Notes: a model not told the origin generated them from the sequence alone. DNA of 5,541 nt from CAZAJS01 sp964485635 (GCA_964485635.1 CAZAJS010000078.1:1-5541), one strand, 5' to 3'. Shown: positions 1 to 5,541, counted from the first letter of the stretch. A program made the numbers and translations.

Positions 1-213
1 ACTCAATATTATATTTGGAAAAATAAACAAGAGGCTTATTTAAAGAAAGCATCATCATTGACTGAGCAACAATTAGTAACCTTTTTTACAGCGTGTCATC
101 AAGTTGACCAAAAGATTAAGACGAATCAAGCAACACAATCAGAAATTACGACACTCATAAGACAAATTATCATGGGATTATTAGACGAAAACTTAGAATC
201 AATTACGTTTTAA
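1..213 (+). CDS. holA: DNA polymerase III subunit delta, C-terminal fragment (probable HolA)
   Basis: An open frame runs from the window edge to a TAA at 211-213, giving the last 70 residues of a protein whose 5' part lies outside. The fragment has the pattern I associate with the end of the delta subunit of the DNA polymerase III clamp loader: an aromatic-Trp-Lys start (YYIWKNKQ), an alpha-helical stretch containing SSLTEQQL, then VDQKIK in place of the family's usual iDr-iKg motif, followed by a final hydrophobic helix (LIRQIIMGLL). Delta opens the beta sliding clamp so that it can be loaded onto primed DNA. The gene ends 12 bp from the convergent fhs stop, so nadD, which often follows holA in gammaproteobacteria, is not next to it here. 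The call rests on a short, weakly conserved C-terminus and is inference from pattern memory; a different helical protein cannot be excluded. Confidence 0.65.
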   Translation, partial: TQYYIWKNKQEAYLKKASSLTEQQLVTFFTACHQVDQKIKTNQATQSEITTLIRQIIMGLLDENLESITF

Positions 214-225
214 AACCGATTTTAC

Positions 226-1857
226 TTACATGTCACATGCAGCTGGATGGCGCGATAATCCAGGCATTGTCATTATATCACCGCATAAAACAACAATAAA
301 ACCAGCTCCATTAGAAAATTTAATATCTCGAATTGGTAAATGATACCCTGTTGGCGCACCAATCTGAGCTGGATCAGCACTAAAACTGTATTGTGTTTTT
401 GCCATACAAATCGGTAAATGACCAAATCCATTTTTTTGTAATGTTTCTAATTGTTGCTTGGCTTTTTTTGATAAATGAATCCCATCAGCTCGATAAATCT
501 TTTGTGCGATTGTTGTGATTTTTTCCACTAATGGCAGTGAATTATCATATAATAATTTAAAAGACTGCTGATTTGTCTCAATCGCTTGCACTAAGGCCTT
601 AGCTAAGTCAGTTGCACCCACACCACCTTTTGCCCAATGTTGCGCTGTGATAGCTTTCACGCCCATAGCTTCACAATATGTTTGAATACAAGCAATTTCA
701 TCTGGATGATCTGATGTCATATGATTAATAGCCACAACAACAGGGCATTGATATTGTTGTATATTTTCGATATGACGCCCTAAGTTAGCAAGCCCAGCTT
801 CAACAGCAGCAACATTCGGCTTTTCTAAATCAGCTTTACTCACCCCTCCATGCATTTTAAGCGCCCTTACGGTAGCAACACAAGTAACGGCTTTGGGTTG
901 TAATTCAGCTTGACGTGACTTAATATCAAAAAACTTTTCTGCGCCTAAATCAGCACCAAATCCAGCTTCTGTTACAACATAATCACCCAGTTGCAACCCG
1001 AGTTTTGTTGCAATAACGGAATTACATCCATGAGCAATATTAGCAAATGGTCCAGCATGCATCAGTACAGGATTATTCTCTAGTGACTGGATCAAGTTGG
1101 GTTTAATGGCTTCTTTTAATAATTTAAGTAATGCATTGGTGATTTCAAAATCGCGTGCATAAACATAACTACCATCATACCGTTGGGCAACAACAATCCG
1201 ATCAAGTCGTTGTTTTAAATCTTGCCAATCTTTTGATAAAGCAACAATGGCCATAATTTCTGATGCAGCTGTAATTTCAAAGCTACTTTCTTTGACAATG
1301 TTTTGATTAACACCCGTGACGATTTGGCGCAAACTGCGATCATTCATATCTTGAACACGCTTCCAGTAAATTTTAAATGGATTAATGCGTTGTTCATTAC
1401 CCCAGTATAAATGATTATCAATCATTGCTGCTAATAAATTATGCGCACTGGTAATAGCATGAAAATCACCTGTAAAATGTAAGTTGATCGGTTCTGATGG
1501 GCCAACTTGGGCATAACCACCTCCTGTTGCCCCACCTTTCATACCAAAATATGGGCCTAAACTTGGCTCACGTAAACATAAAACACTTTGATACCCTAAT
1601 TCACAAAGGGCATCATTTAAGCCAATTGAAGTTACCGTTTTACCTTCACCTGCTGGTGTTGGACTCAATGCAGTGACAAGAATTAAGTTACCCTGTTTTA
1701 CATCTTTCTTTGATGCTGCCACTTCCCATGGATTAACTTTTGCAACACGTTTACCATAGGCTTCTAAAGCACTGGCTGGCACGCCTAAACGTTCTGCAAT
1801 TTTTTCAATCGGCAATAAATTTGCCTGCTGAGCAATTTGTTCATCTGTTTTTGACAT
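226..1857 (-). CDS. fhs: Formate-tetrahydrofolate ligase (10-formyl-THF synthetase)
   Basis: The product (543 aa, cytosolic) catalyses formate + ATP + THF to 10-formyl-THF + ADP + Pi; the reaction is reversible and can yield ATP while releasing formate. The nucleotide-binding loop TPAGEGKT lies at residues 67-74, followed by LREPSLGP (95-102). The first family signature GMKGGATGGGY is at 105-115 and the second, VATVRALKMHGG, at 327-338. Other conserved blocks are HAGPFANIAHG (267-277), EAGFGADLGAEKF (297-309) and GDIMTMPGL (526-534). The ATG at 1857 is preceded by a near-ideal Shine-Dalgarno sequence. The gene is last in the cluster, 14 nt after the methyltransferase stop. From family knowledge, most members are about 555-560 aa and end in a short tail close to VDxxGxIxGLF; this one stops at PAACDM, so roughly 13-15 C-terminal residues are missing. 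The catalytic core looks complete. Beside a demethylase and a MetF-like protein, the likely role is the last step of methyl-group oxidation to formate. Confidence 0.96.
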   Translation of the reverse strand: MSKTDEQIAQQANLLPIEKIAERLGVPASALEAYGKRVAKVNPWEVAASKKDVKQGNLILVTALSPTPAGEGKTVTSIGLNDALCELGYQSVLCLREPSLGPYFGMKGGATGGGYAQVGPSEPINLHFTGDFHAITSAHNLLAAMIDNHLYWGNEQRINPFKIYWKRVQDMNDRSLRQIVTGVNQNIVKESSFEITAASEIMAIVALSKDWQDLKQRLDRIVVAQRYDGSYVYARDFEITNALLKLLKEAIKPNLIQSLENNPVLMHAGPFANIAHGCNSVIATKLGLQLGDYVVTEAGFGADLGAEKFFDIKSRQAELQPKAVTCVATVRALKMHGGVSKADLEKPNVAAVEAGLANLGRHIENIQQYQCPVVVAINHMTSDHPDEIACIQTYCEAMGVKAITAQHWAKGGVGATDLAKALVQAIETNQQSFKLLYDNSLPLVEKITTIAQKIYRADGIHLSKKAKQQLETLQKNGFGHLPICMAKTQYSFSADPAQIGAPTGYHLPIRDIKFSNGAGFIVVLCGDIMTMPGLSRHPAACDM

Positions 1858-1863
1858 GCCACT

Positions 1864-1873
1864 ACCTCCCTTT
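1864..1873 (-). promoter_or_regulatory. Strong ribosome binding site of fhs, abutting the upstream stop
   Basis: On the - strand the sequence AAAGGGAGGT precedes the fhs ATG with a 6-nt spacer (AGTGGC). It overlaps the TAA stop of the methyltransferase gene (1872-1874), so ribosomes finishing that gene are delivered onto the fhs start. This fixes the start at 1857 and implies co-transcription and probable translational coupling of the two genes. Confidence 0.85.
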
Positions 1874-3167
1874 AAGCTTGAGATGGGCTTTCTCCAAGTG
1901 GTAATTTCTTTTCTGGATCAAAAAATGGCACAGGAGAGATAATTGCTTTAGCGCCTGAGTCGCCAGTTTCAGGAACTTCAACCACTAATTTTCCCCCTAC
2001 AGCACTATATTCAATCGGAACCATAGCTAAAGCAATATTTTCCTCTAATTTAGGTGAATAAAACGCACTGGTAATATAACCAATTTGTTTTTGATGATTT
2101 TCATCATAAACCAACCAAAAATCAGGATTATACCATGTTACAGGTGTCGGCGCTTCAATACGCAACCCAACAAGTTTTCGTTGTACACCATTTTGTTTAA
2201 TTTGTGCTAAAGCTTCTTTACCAACATAATCTGGTTTTTCTAGATCAACTTGCCAACCTAGACCGACCTCAAATGGATTCGTTTCAATATCCATATCTTG
2301 CTGATACGATAAAATACCCGCTTCAATACGACGTAAATGGCAAGGCGCAATAACTTTTAAGTTAAAGGCCTTTCCAGTTTGTGTAATACGATCCCATAAT
2401 TTATCAGCGTCATAAGTGGCATTTTTTAAATAGACTTCATAACCCACTTCAGCAGAAAAACCAGTTCTAGAAATCACAACTTCCATGCCATCAAGCGTTG
2501 TTTGCCATAAACGATAATATTTCATTGATAAAATATCATCACCAAAAATTTGTTGCATCAATGGTTGTGATTTAGGACCTTGTACTTGGACTGGGGCCAC
2601 ATCAATTTCACAAATATCAACATTATATTGCCAATTATAATTCAACCCTTTTGCCCATAGTAAGACATCTGAATCAGAAATTGATAACCAAATCTCATCT
2701 TCAGCAATACGTAATAAAACAGGATCATTTACGATTCCCCCTTTCTCATCACATAAAATAACATAACGAGCTTGATTAACTGGGGCAATTTTTTCTAAAT
2801 CTCGCGTGACAAGGCGATTAGTAAATGCTAAGGCGTCAGGACCTTTAATACAAATTTGACGTTCAACAGACACATTCCACAATGTAACATCTTTTGTTAA
2901 GGCTTCATATTCATCCATCAACCCACCTTTTTCTGTCGGGCTATAAGCACGTGGATGATACATATTGTTATAAACAGTCACAGTATGACAACCATGTTCA
3001 ACCGAACGATGCCAATAAGGTGATTTACGAACACGTGTTGACATTAACATTTTAACACCAGATTGACCACTTTGACGTAAGTTAACTGGCACATTACGGT
3101 TCTTGGTTTGGTTTAATTGATACATGCCGTCTTTTTGTAAGCTATAATGTTGTTTATTTTGTGTCAT
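1872..3167 (-). CDS. GcvT/DmdA-family tetrahydrofolate-dependent methyltransferase (demethylase), substrate unknown
   Basis: This 431-aa cytosolic protein belongs to the aminomethyltransferase (glycine cleavage T-protein) superfamily. It resembles the DmdA-like branch more than canonical GcvT. Recognisable blocks are STRVRKSPYW (43-52), LWNVSVERQICIKGPDA (96-112), TRDLEK (121-126), GGIVNDPVLL (143-152), ISDSDVLLWAKGL (163-175), PVQVQGPKS (192-200), RTGFSAEVGYEVYL (234-247), RRIEAGILSYQQDMD (279-293), NPFEVGLGWQVDL (297-309) and YVGKEAL (314-320). The C-terminal barrel has GYITSAFYSPKLEENIALAMVP (363-384, quoted by its key blocks GYITSAFYSP and NIALAMVP). Family members transfer a methyl or methylene group from an S- or N-methylated substrate to THF. 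DmdA acts on dimethylsulfoniopropionate, but many relatives act on other or unknown compounds. About 42 residues precede the domain; the start is set by a good Shine-Dalgarno sequence, and I recall similar LRQSG-containing N-termini in relatives, so this is not an artefact. Its neighbours MetF-like and Fhs fit methyl-THF oxidation. The family call is firm; the substrate is open. Confidence 0.88.
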   Translation of the reverse strand: MTQNKQHYSLQKDGMYQLNQTKNRNVPVNLRQSGQSGVKMLMSTRVRKSPYWHRSVEHGCHTVTVYNNMYHPRAYSPTEKGGLMDEYEALTKDVTLWNVSVERQICIKGPDALAFTNRLVTRDLEKIAPVNQARYVILCDEKGGIVNDPVLLRIAEDEIWLSISDSDVLLWAKGLNYNWQYNVDICEIDVAPVQVQGPKSQPLMQQIFGDDILSMKYYRLWQTTLDGMEVVISRTGFSAEVGYEVYLKNATYDADKLWDRITQTGKAFNLKVIAPCHLRRIEAGILSYQQDMDIETNPFEVGLGWQVDLEKPDYVGKEALAQIKQNGVQRKLVGLRIEAPTPVTWYNPDFWLVYDENHQKQIGYITSAFYSPKLEENIALAMVPIEYSAVGGKLVVEVPETGDSGAKAIISPVPFFDPEKKLPLGESPSQA

Positions 3168-3172
3168 AAAAA

Positions 3173-3178
3173 CTCCTT
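3173..3178 (-). promoter_or_regulatory. Ribosome binding site deciding the methyltransferase start
   Basis: AAGGAG lies 5 nt before the ATG at 3167 on the - strand. The internal methionines 40 and 42, which sit just before the conserved domain, have no comparable site upstream (only GGTG about 6 nt away). The longer 431-aa product is therefore preferred. Confidence 0.8.
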
Positions 3179-3206
3179 GATTGTTCTTATGTTGCTACTT
3201 AACTAC

Positions 3207-3235
3207 AGTTTAGTTTACATTTTTCGTTTTTGCAA
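3207..3235 (-). promoter_or_regulatory. Weak promoter candidate in front of the methyltransferase gene
   Basis: The 76-bp gap between the MetF-like stop and the methyltransferase start holds, on the - strand, TTGCAA (3230-3235) and TAAACT (3207-3212) separated by 17 nt. Each hexamer matches 4 of 6 bases of the sigma-70 consensus. In such AT-rich DNA this could be chance. If real, it would allow the methyltransferase and fhs to be expressed separately from the MetF-like gene. Confidence 0.22.
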
Positions 3236-3243
3236 AAAAAATG

Positions 3244-4095
3244 TTATTCCTGCTGATTTAACCATTCAGTTGTTTTTTTAAACCCACCAAATGTATAAAA
3301 ATGTAAACCTTGAATATGAATGTGACCTTTTTTTTGACTGCTACTTAATGTTTGAATGGACTTTAAAGGTGACCCAGAACCCATCAAACGTAACCAACGC
3401 CAAGGACTCCGGACCAATAAAGTCATTAATCGCCACCATGAAACACCGGCAAGACGCGAAAAAGTCAACAACTGTTTTGTAGTCACAATGCCCGGCAATC
3501 CTAAATAAATGGGTAAAGAGATTTGTTGTTGCGTCTTTTTCAACCATACGATCACTTTTTTTGCATCTAGTACAAACTGTGTTATGAAATAAGCATTGAT
3601 CTGGTAGGCTTGTGCCCACTGTTGTTTTTTTAACATTGATTGCTGCAAGACTTTTCTATTGACGGCTGGATGGCCTTCTGGATGTGCTGCAAAACCAACT
3701 GATTTAAATGCTTGATTAAATAATCCGGTATCTAATAAATCTAAACTACTGGCAAACTCACCTAATGGGTCACGACGGTCTCCTGCTAGCAGTAAAATAT
3801 GTTGCACATGGGCATTGATAAGCTCACAGGCAAAATTTTTCAAATGAGCATAATCGATAAAATGGCGCGCTGGAATATGCACAACTGGAATGCCTTGAGC
3901 TTTTTGAATCCAATCAACGGCTGTTAAAATTGATTGAATTGTTGCTGTCGGTAAAAAAGTCACGTAAATAAATTGATTGGGTTTAACCTGTTGATTCAGT
4001 GACTCAGCGTACTTGTTAGCCACATTCGGGACAATTTCTAAAGAAGCATTGCACAACCAATGTTGTGTCAAAGACTGTTGTGAAACCAAAGCCAT
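3244..4095 (-). CDS. MetF-like methylenetetrahydrofolate reductase
   Basis: The 283-aa product fits the flavin-dependent methylenetetrahydrofolate reductase barrel family, in a divergent branch rather than classic MetF. Visible landmarks are LEIVPN (19-24; Glu20 is the likely counterpart of the catalytic Glu in E. coli SFEFFPP), VTFLPT (45-50), HIPAR (73-77), LLLAGDRRDPLGEF (101-114; Asp106 matches the flavin-contacting Asp of the usual RGD), GFAAHPEGHP (134-143), ITQFVLD (171-177) and PIYLGLPG (195-202). The end GLHFYTFGGFKKT (263-275) matches the typical HFY motif of the family. Length is near the bacterial norm of about 290 aa, with no regulatory domain. In this module it would convert 5-methyl-THF to 5,10-methylene-THF, the reverse of its methionine-biosynthetic direction; that direction is inferred from context. 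The ATG at 4095 follows AGGA (4104-4107) with an 8-nt spacer. It is the first gene of the cluster, reading away from bdh. A basic, Trp-rich stretch (219-238) falls where relatives also vary. Confidence 0.84.
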   Translation of the reverse strand: MALVSQQSLTQHWLCNASLEIVPNVANKYAESLNQQVKPNQFIYVTFLPTATIQSILTAVDWIQKAQGIPVVHIPARHFIDYAHLKNFACELINAHVQHILLLAGDRRDPLGEFASSLDLLDTGLFNQAFKSVGFAAHPEGHPAVNRKVLQQSMLKKQQWAQAYQINAYFITQFVLDAKKVIVWLKKTQQQISLPIYLGLPGIVTTKQLLTFSRLAGVSWWRLMTLLVRSPWRWLRLMGSGSPLKSIQTLSSSQKKGHIHIQGLHFYTFGGFKKTTEWLNQQE

Positions 4096-4170
4096 TGATC
4101 AATTCCTATTTAATTAATACCTGATCATGGTAACTATTGTGTGATAAATTCAAATAAAAATCAAAAAACG

Positions 4171-4201
4171 ATGACCATATCATGCTAAAGCACATTATAT
4201 T
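4171..4201 (+). promoter_or_regulatory. Weak candidate promoter of bdh
   Basis: ATGACC (4171-4176, 4 of 6) is separated by 19 nt from TATATT (4196-4201, 5 of 6). The spacer is longer than ideal. The -10 element overlaps the - strand TATAAT, so polymerase binding in one direction would exclude the other. If it is used, the dyad at 4221-4242 would lie just downstream of the transcription start, a position where a bound repressor blocks elongation. Confidence 0.2.
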
Positions 4202-4209
4202 TTTTTCAA
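4182..4209 (-). promoter_or_regulatory. Candidate promoter of the MetF-like/methyltransferase/fhs cluster
   Basis: Reading the - strand, TTGAAA (4204-4209, 5 of 6 to the -35 consensus) is followed after 16 nt by TAGCAT (4182-4187, 4 of 6). A perfect TATAAT also lies between them (4194-4199), but the hexamer 17 nt ahead of it (GTGTAG) is poor. Either arrangement would give a 5' untranslated leader of roughly 80-95 nt. This was judged by eye only, and AT-rich DNA produces such matches by chance. Confidence 0.3.
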
Positions 4210-4220
4210 ATTTACACTAC

Positions 4221-4242
4221 ACTTAATTTAAATTCATTAAGT
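4221..4242. promoter_or_regulatory. Perfect dyad ACTTAAT-N8-ATTAAGT, possible operator
   Basis: Two 7-bp arms are exact reverse complements around an 8-bp A/T-rich spacer, ending 27 bp before the bdh start codon. The half-site spacing (one and a half to two helical turns in all) is typical of binding sites for dimeric helix-turn-helix regulators. No regulator gene is present in the window. The AT-only composition raises the chance of coincidence. Confidence 0.35.
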
Positions 4243-4269
4243 ACAAGCATTAATTAAAAGGAGTTTATC

Positions 4270-5052
4270 ATGTCATTGAAAACCGCATTAATCACTGGCG
4301 CTGGAAGTGGAATTGGTCAAACCATTGCCGAGACATTTGCTCAACAAGGCATGAATATTGTGATTGCTGATATTAATTTACCTAATGCAAAAGCAACAGC
4401 CGATGCTATTAACCAACAACACAAAGATTGCGCTATTGCCATTGAAGTTGATGTCACGAATGAAACCATGGTTCAGACTTGTATCAAAGAAACGGTGGCA
4501 ACATTTGGTCGTTTAGATATATTAGTCAATAATGCCGGAATTCAAGTAATTTCACCGCTTGTTGAGTTTGAATATGACCAATGGCGTAAAGTCATTGATA
4601 TTCATTTAAATGGCATGTTTTTAATGAGCAAATATGCCATGACTCAAATGAGGTCACAAAGTCCTGAAGGTGGTAATATTGTTTTTGTCGGATCTGTCCA
4701 TAGCTTTGAAGCTTCTGTCAACAAAAGTGCCTATGTATCTGCAAAACATGCGGCATTAGGAATGGTTCGCTCTATTGCCAAAGAAGGCGCTAACAACCAA
4801 ATTCGTGCCAACCTTGTTGCCCCAGGTTTTGTCCGTACTCCATTAGTTGATAAACAAATTCCAGAACAAGCTAAAGCCTTGAATCTTAGTGAAGAACAAG
4901 TCATTCAAAATGTCATGTTAAAAAATACGGCTGATGGCGAATTTACGACATCACAACAAGTTGCACAAGCAGTTTTATTTTTTGCAAATGCCGATCATAA
5001 TGCCTTTACAGGACAATCATTAATTGTTTCACATGGTTGGCATATGGATTAA
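4270..5052 (+). CDS. bdhA: D-3-hydroxybutyrate dehydrogenase (short-chain dehydrogenase family)
   Basis: The 260-aa cytosolic enzyme interconverts (R)-3-hydroxybutyrate and acetoacetate with NAD+. It is a classical short-chain dehydrogenase: cofactor motif TGAGSGIG (9-16), Asp34 after the second strand favouring NAD over NADP, NNAG (87-90), Asn114, catalytic Ser142, Tyr155 and Lys159 (YVSAK). What singles out hydroxybutyrate dehydrogenase is the substrate-pocket set known from the Pseudomonas fragi enzyme: Gln92 (in NNAGIQ), His144, Lys152 (NKSAY), Gln196 (VDKQI) and Trp257, all present here. The pocket Trp187 of that enzyme is Phe187 here. The C-terminus SHGWHMD resembles the SHGWFMQ ending of one known BDH subgroup. 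The start follows AAGGAG with a 6-nt spacer. The gene is transcribed alone, divergent from the one-carbon cluster and ending 5 bp from the convergent rpoH stop. It would serve PHB or ketone-body use, feeding acetoacetate to acetyl-CoA; no PHB or CoA-transferase gene is in view. Confidence 0.92.
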   Translation: MSLKTALITGAGSGIGQTIAETFAQQGMNIVIADINLPNAKATADAINQQHKDCAIAIEVDVTNETMVQTCIKETVATFGRLDILVNNAGIQVISPLVEFEYDQWRKVIDIHLNGMFLMSKYAMTQMRSQSPEGGNIVFVGSVHSFEASVNKSAYVSAKHAALGMVRSIAKEGANNQIRANLVAPGFVRTPLVDKQIPEQAKALNLSEEQVIQNVMLKNTADGEFTTSQQVAQAVLFFANADHNAFTGQSLIVSHGWHMD

Positions 5053-5055
5053 TGA

Positions 5056-5070
5056 TTTTATCCGATAAAA
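5056..5070. repeat. Small A/T inverted repeat at the bdh/rpoH convergent junction
   Basis: TTTTAT and ATAAAA flank a CCG loop at the meeting point of the two 3' ends, overlapping the last rpoH codons. The bdh-sense strand continues AAAAAAGC rather than a T-run; on the rpoH strand the arm itself supplies ATAAAATCATT. With no G/C pairs, the stem would be weak. It is the only structure present that could act as a shared bidirectional terminator, so it is recorded with low confidence. Confidence 0.2.
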
Positions 5071-5541
5071 AAGCTACCGACTTGTTTTTTTAATTGCTTC
5101 ATTGCTTGATCTTCAATTTGCCTGACTCGCTCGGCTGAAATTTCATGCCGTTTAGCTAACGCATGCAATGTTTCTTTTTTGTCAGCAAACCAACGCGATA
5201 AAATAATATCGCGGCTTCGTGGCTCTAATGCATCAATAGCCTGTTTTAGCTTATCATAAGCTTGCGTTTCAACTTGATGTTGAATATAACTTTCTTCCGG
5301 AGATGCTGTTTGATCCTCTAAATATAAAGAAGGGGATAAAGCTGCAGATTGTGTGTCTTCATCGGCTTCAACAGGGGCATCAAATGCTGAATCAAAAGCA
5401 TTCATACGTTTTTCCATCTCTTTGACATGTTCTGGTTTAACACCTAATGTATCAGCAACCGATTGTATTTCTTGATCTGAAAACCACCCTAATCTTTTTT
5501 TATTACGACGTAAATTAAAAAATAATTTTCGTTGTGATTTT
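5058..5541 (-). CDS. rpoH: RNA polymerase heat-shock sigma factor sigma-32, C-terminal part (partial)
   Basis: The reading frame stays open to the right edge of the window, giving the last 160 residues of an approximately 285-aa protein; the true start lies outside. The first visible residues are KSQRKLFFNLRR, containing the RpoH box QRKLFFNLR that separates sigma-32 from other sigma-70 family members. RLGWFSDQEI and the EMEKRM motif follow, matching E. coli RLGWF and EMESRM. An acidic linker ends in SLYLEDQ. The C-terminal region 4 has EPRSRDIILSRWF, then the helix-turn-helix TLHALAKRHEISAERVRQIE that reads the -35 element of heat-shock promoters. The product directs RNA polymerase to chaperone and protease genes. 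It ends GSFFIG. A methionine at 5417 (start of EKRMNAF) is internal and is not the gene start. Identification is firm. Confidence 0.96.
   Translation of the reverse strand, partial: KSQRKLFFNLRRNKKRLGWFSDQEIQSVADTLGVKPEHVKEMEKRMNAFDSAFDAPVEADEDTQSAALSPSLYLEDQTASPEESYIQHQVETQAYDKLKQAIDALEPRSRDIILSRWFADKKETLHALAKRHEISAERVRQIEDQAMKQLKKQVGSFFIG

Larger units (their letters stand above)
4096..4269. promoter_or_regulatory. Divergent control region between the one-carbon cluster and bdh
   Basis: This 174-bp very AT-rich stretch has no coding potential and separates two divergently transcribed starts, so it must hold the promoters of both transcription units unless upstream read-through exists. Seen inside it are the Shine-Dalgarno sites of both genes (AGGA at 4104-4107 on the - strand, AAGGAG at 4258-4263 on the + strand), two copies of TTAATTAA (4110-4117 and 4250-4257), a perfect 7-bp dyad near bdh and an imperfect inverted pair around 4122-4182. 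Overlapping promoter candidates at 4182-4209 would place the two units under shared or competing control. Confidence 0.7.

Noticed and set aside
207..224. A/T inverted repeat at the holA/fhs junction (TAAAA-CCGA-TTTTA) as a terminator
   Set aside because: A 5-bp A/T-only stem is too weak and too likely by chance in this composition to call a terminator.
195..225. A frameshifted remnant of the missing Fhs tail downstream of its stop
   Set aside because: Another - strand frame reads VSKIGFKT, which vaguely recalls GKIxGLF. The match is too short, and the stretch overlaps the end of the + strand holA frame.
1872..3167. Naming the methyltransferase dmdA outright
   Set aside because: The DmdA-like branch contains many proteins that do not act on DMSP, and pocket residues cannot be assigned reliably by eye.
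3227..3243. Palindrome TTTTTGCAAAAA plus A-run after the MetF-like stop as a terminator
   Set aside because: It has no loop and no G/C stem, and the downstream gene is in the same direction with an apparent co-functional role.
3291..3482. A 63-codon open frame on the + strand inside the MetF-like gene
   Set aside because: It lies wholly antisense to a well-supported gene, has no convincing ribosome binding site and no recognisable protein pattern.
3341..3619. A 92-codon - strand open frame overlapping the MetF-like gene in another frame
   Set aside because: It is a shadow of the conserved reading frame, Cys-rich by chance, and resembles no family I know.
5058..5417. Treating the ATG at 5417 as the start of a 119-aa sigma-like protein
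   Set aside because: The frame continues upstream to the window edge and encodes the RpoH box, so this methionine is internal.
1..5541. tRNA, rRNA, CRISPR, insertion sequence or phage features
   Set aside because: No clover-leaf pattern, spaced direct repeats, transposase or integrase motifs, or terminal inverted repeats were seen.

Overview
The window comes from an AT-rich bacterial chromosome, most likely a gammaproteobacterium. The best evidence is the partial gene at the right edge: its product carries the heat-shock sigma-32 (RpoH) box QRKLFFNLR and reads closely like the E. coli protein through to its C-terminus. The left-edge fragment fits the C-terminus of a proteobacterial DNA polymerase III delta subunit. 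The genus cannot be fixed from the sequence alone.

Layout from left to right: (1) the 3' end of a + strand gene, probably holA, ending at 213; (2) a three-gene - strand cluster transcribed right to left: a short MetF-like methylenetetrahydrofolate reductase (4095 to 3244), a GcvT/DmdA-family tetrahydrofolate-dependent methyltransferase (3167 to 1872) and formate-tetrahydrofolate ligase fhs (1857 to 226); (3) a 174-bp divergent intergenic region with dyad sequences and weak promoter candidates; (4) a + strand D-3-hydroxybutyrate dehydrogenase (4270 to 5052); (5) the 3' part of rpoH on the - strand, entering from the right edge. Both outer junctions are convergent and very tight, with 12 bp between holA and fhs and 5 bp between bdh and rpoH.

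The three - strand genes form a coherent one-carbon module. The GcvT/DmdA-like protein would move a methyl group (from N or S) of an unidentified substrate to tetrahydrofolate. The MetF-like protein would oxidise 5-methyl-THF to 5,10-methylene-THF. After a FolD-type step that is not encoded here, Fhs would release formate from 10-formyl-THF with ATP synthesis, or run in reverse to assimilate formate. The substrate (dimethylsulfoniopropionate, a glycine betaine breakdown product, or another methylated compound) cannot be read from the window. The hydroxybutyrate dehydrogenase shares the control region but belongs to ketone-body/PHB metabolism, so its link to the module is only positional.

I see no RNA genes, insertion sequences, CRISPR arrays or prophage signs. 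The most notable points are the uncharacterised demethylation module placed between two housekeeping genes, an Fhs that stops before the usual C-terminal tail, and the dyads in the divergent control region.
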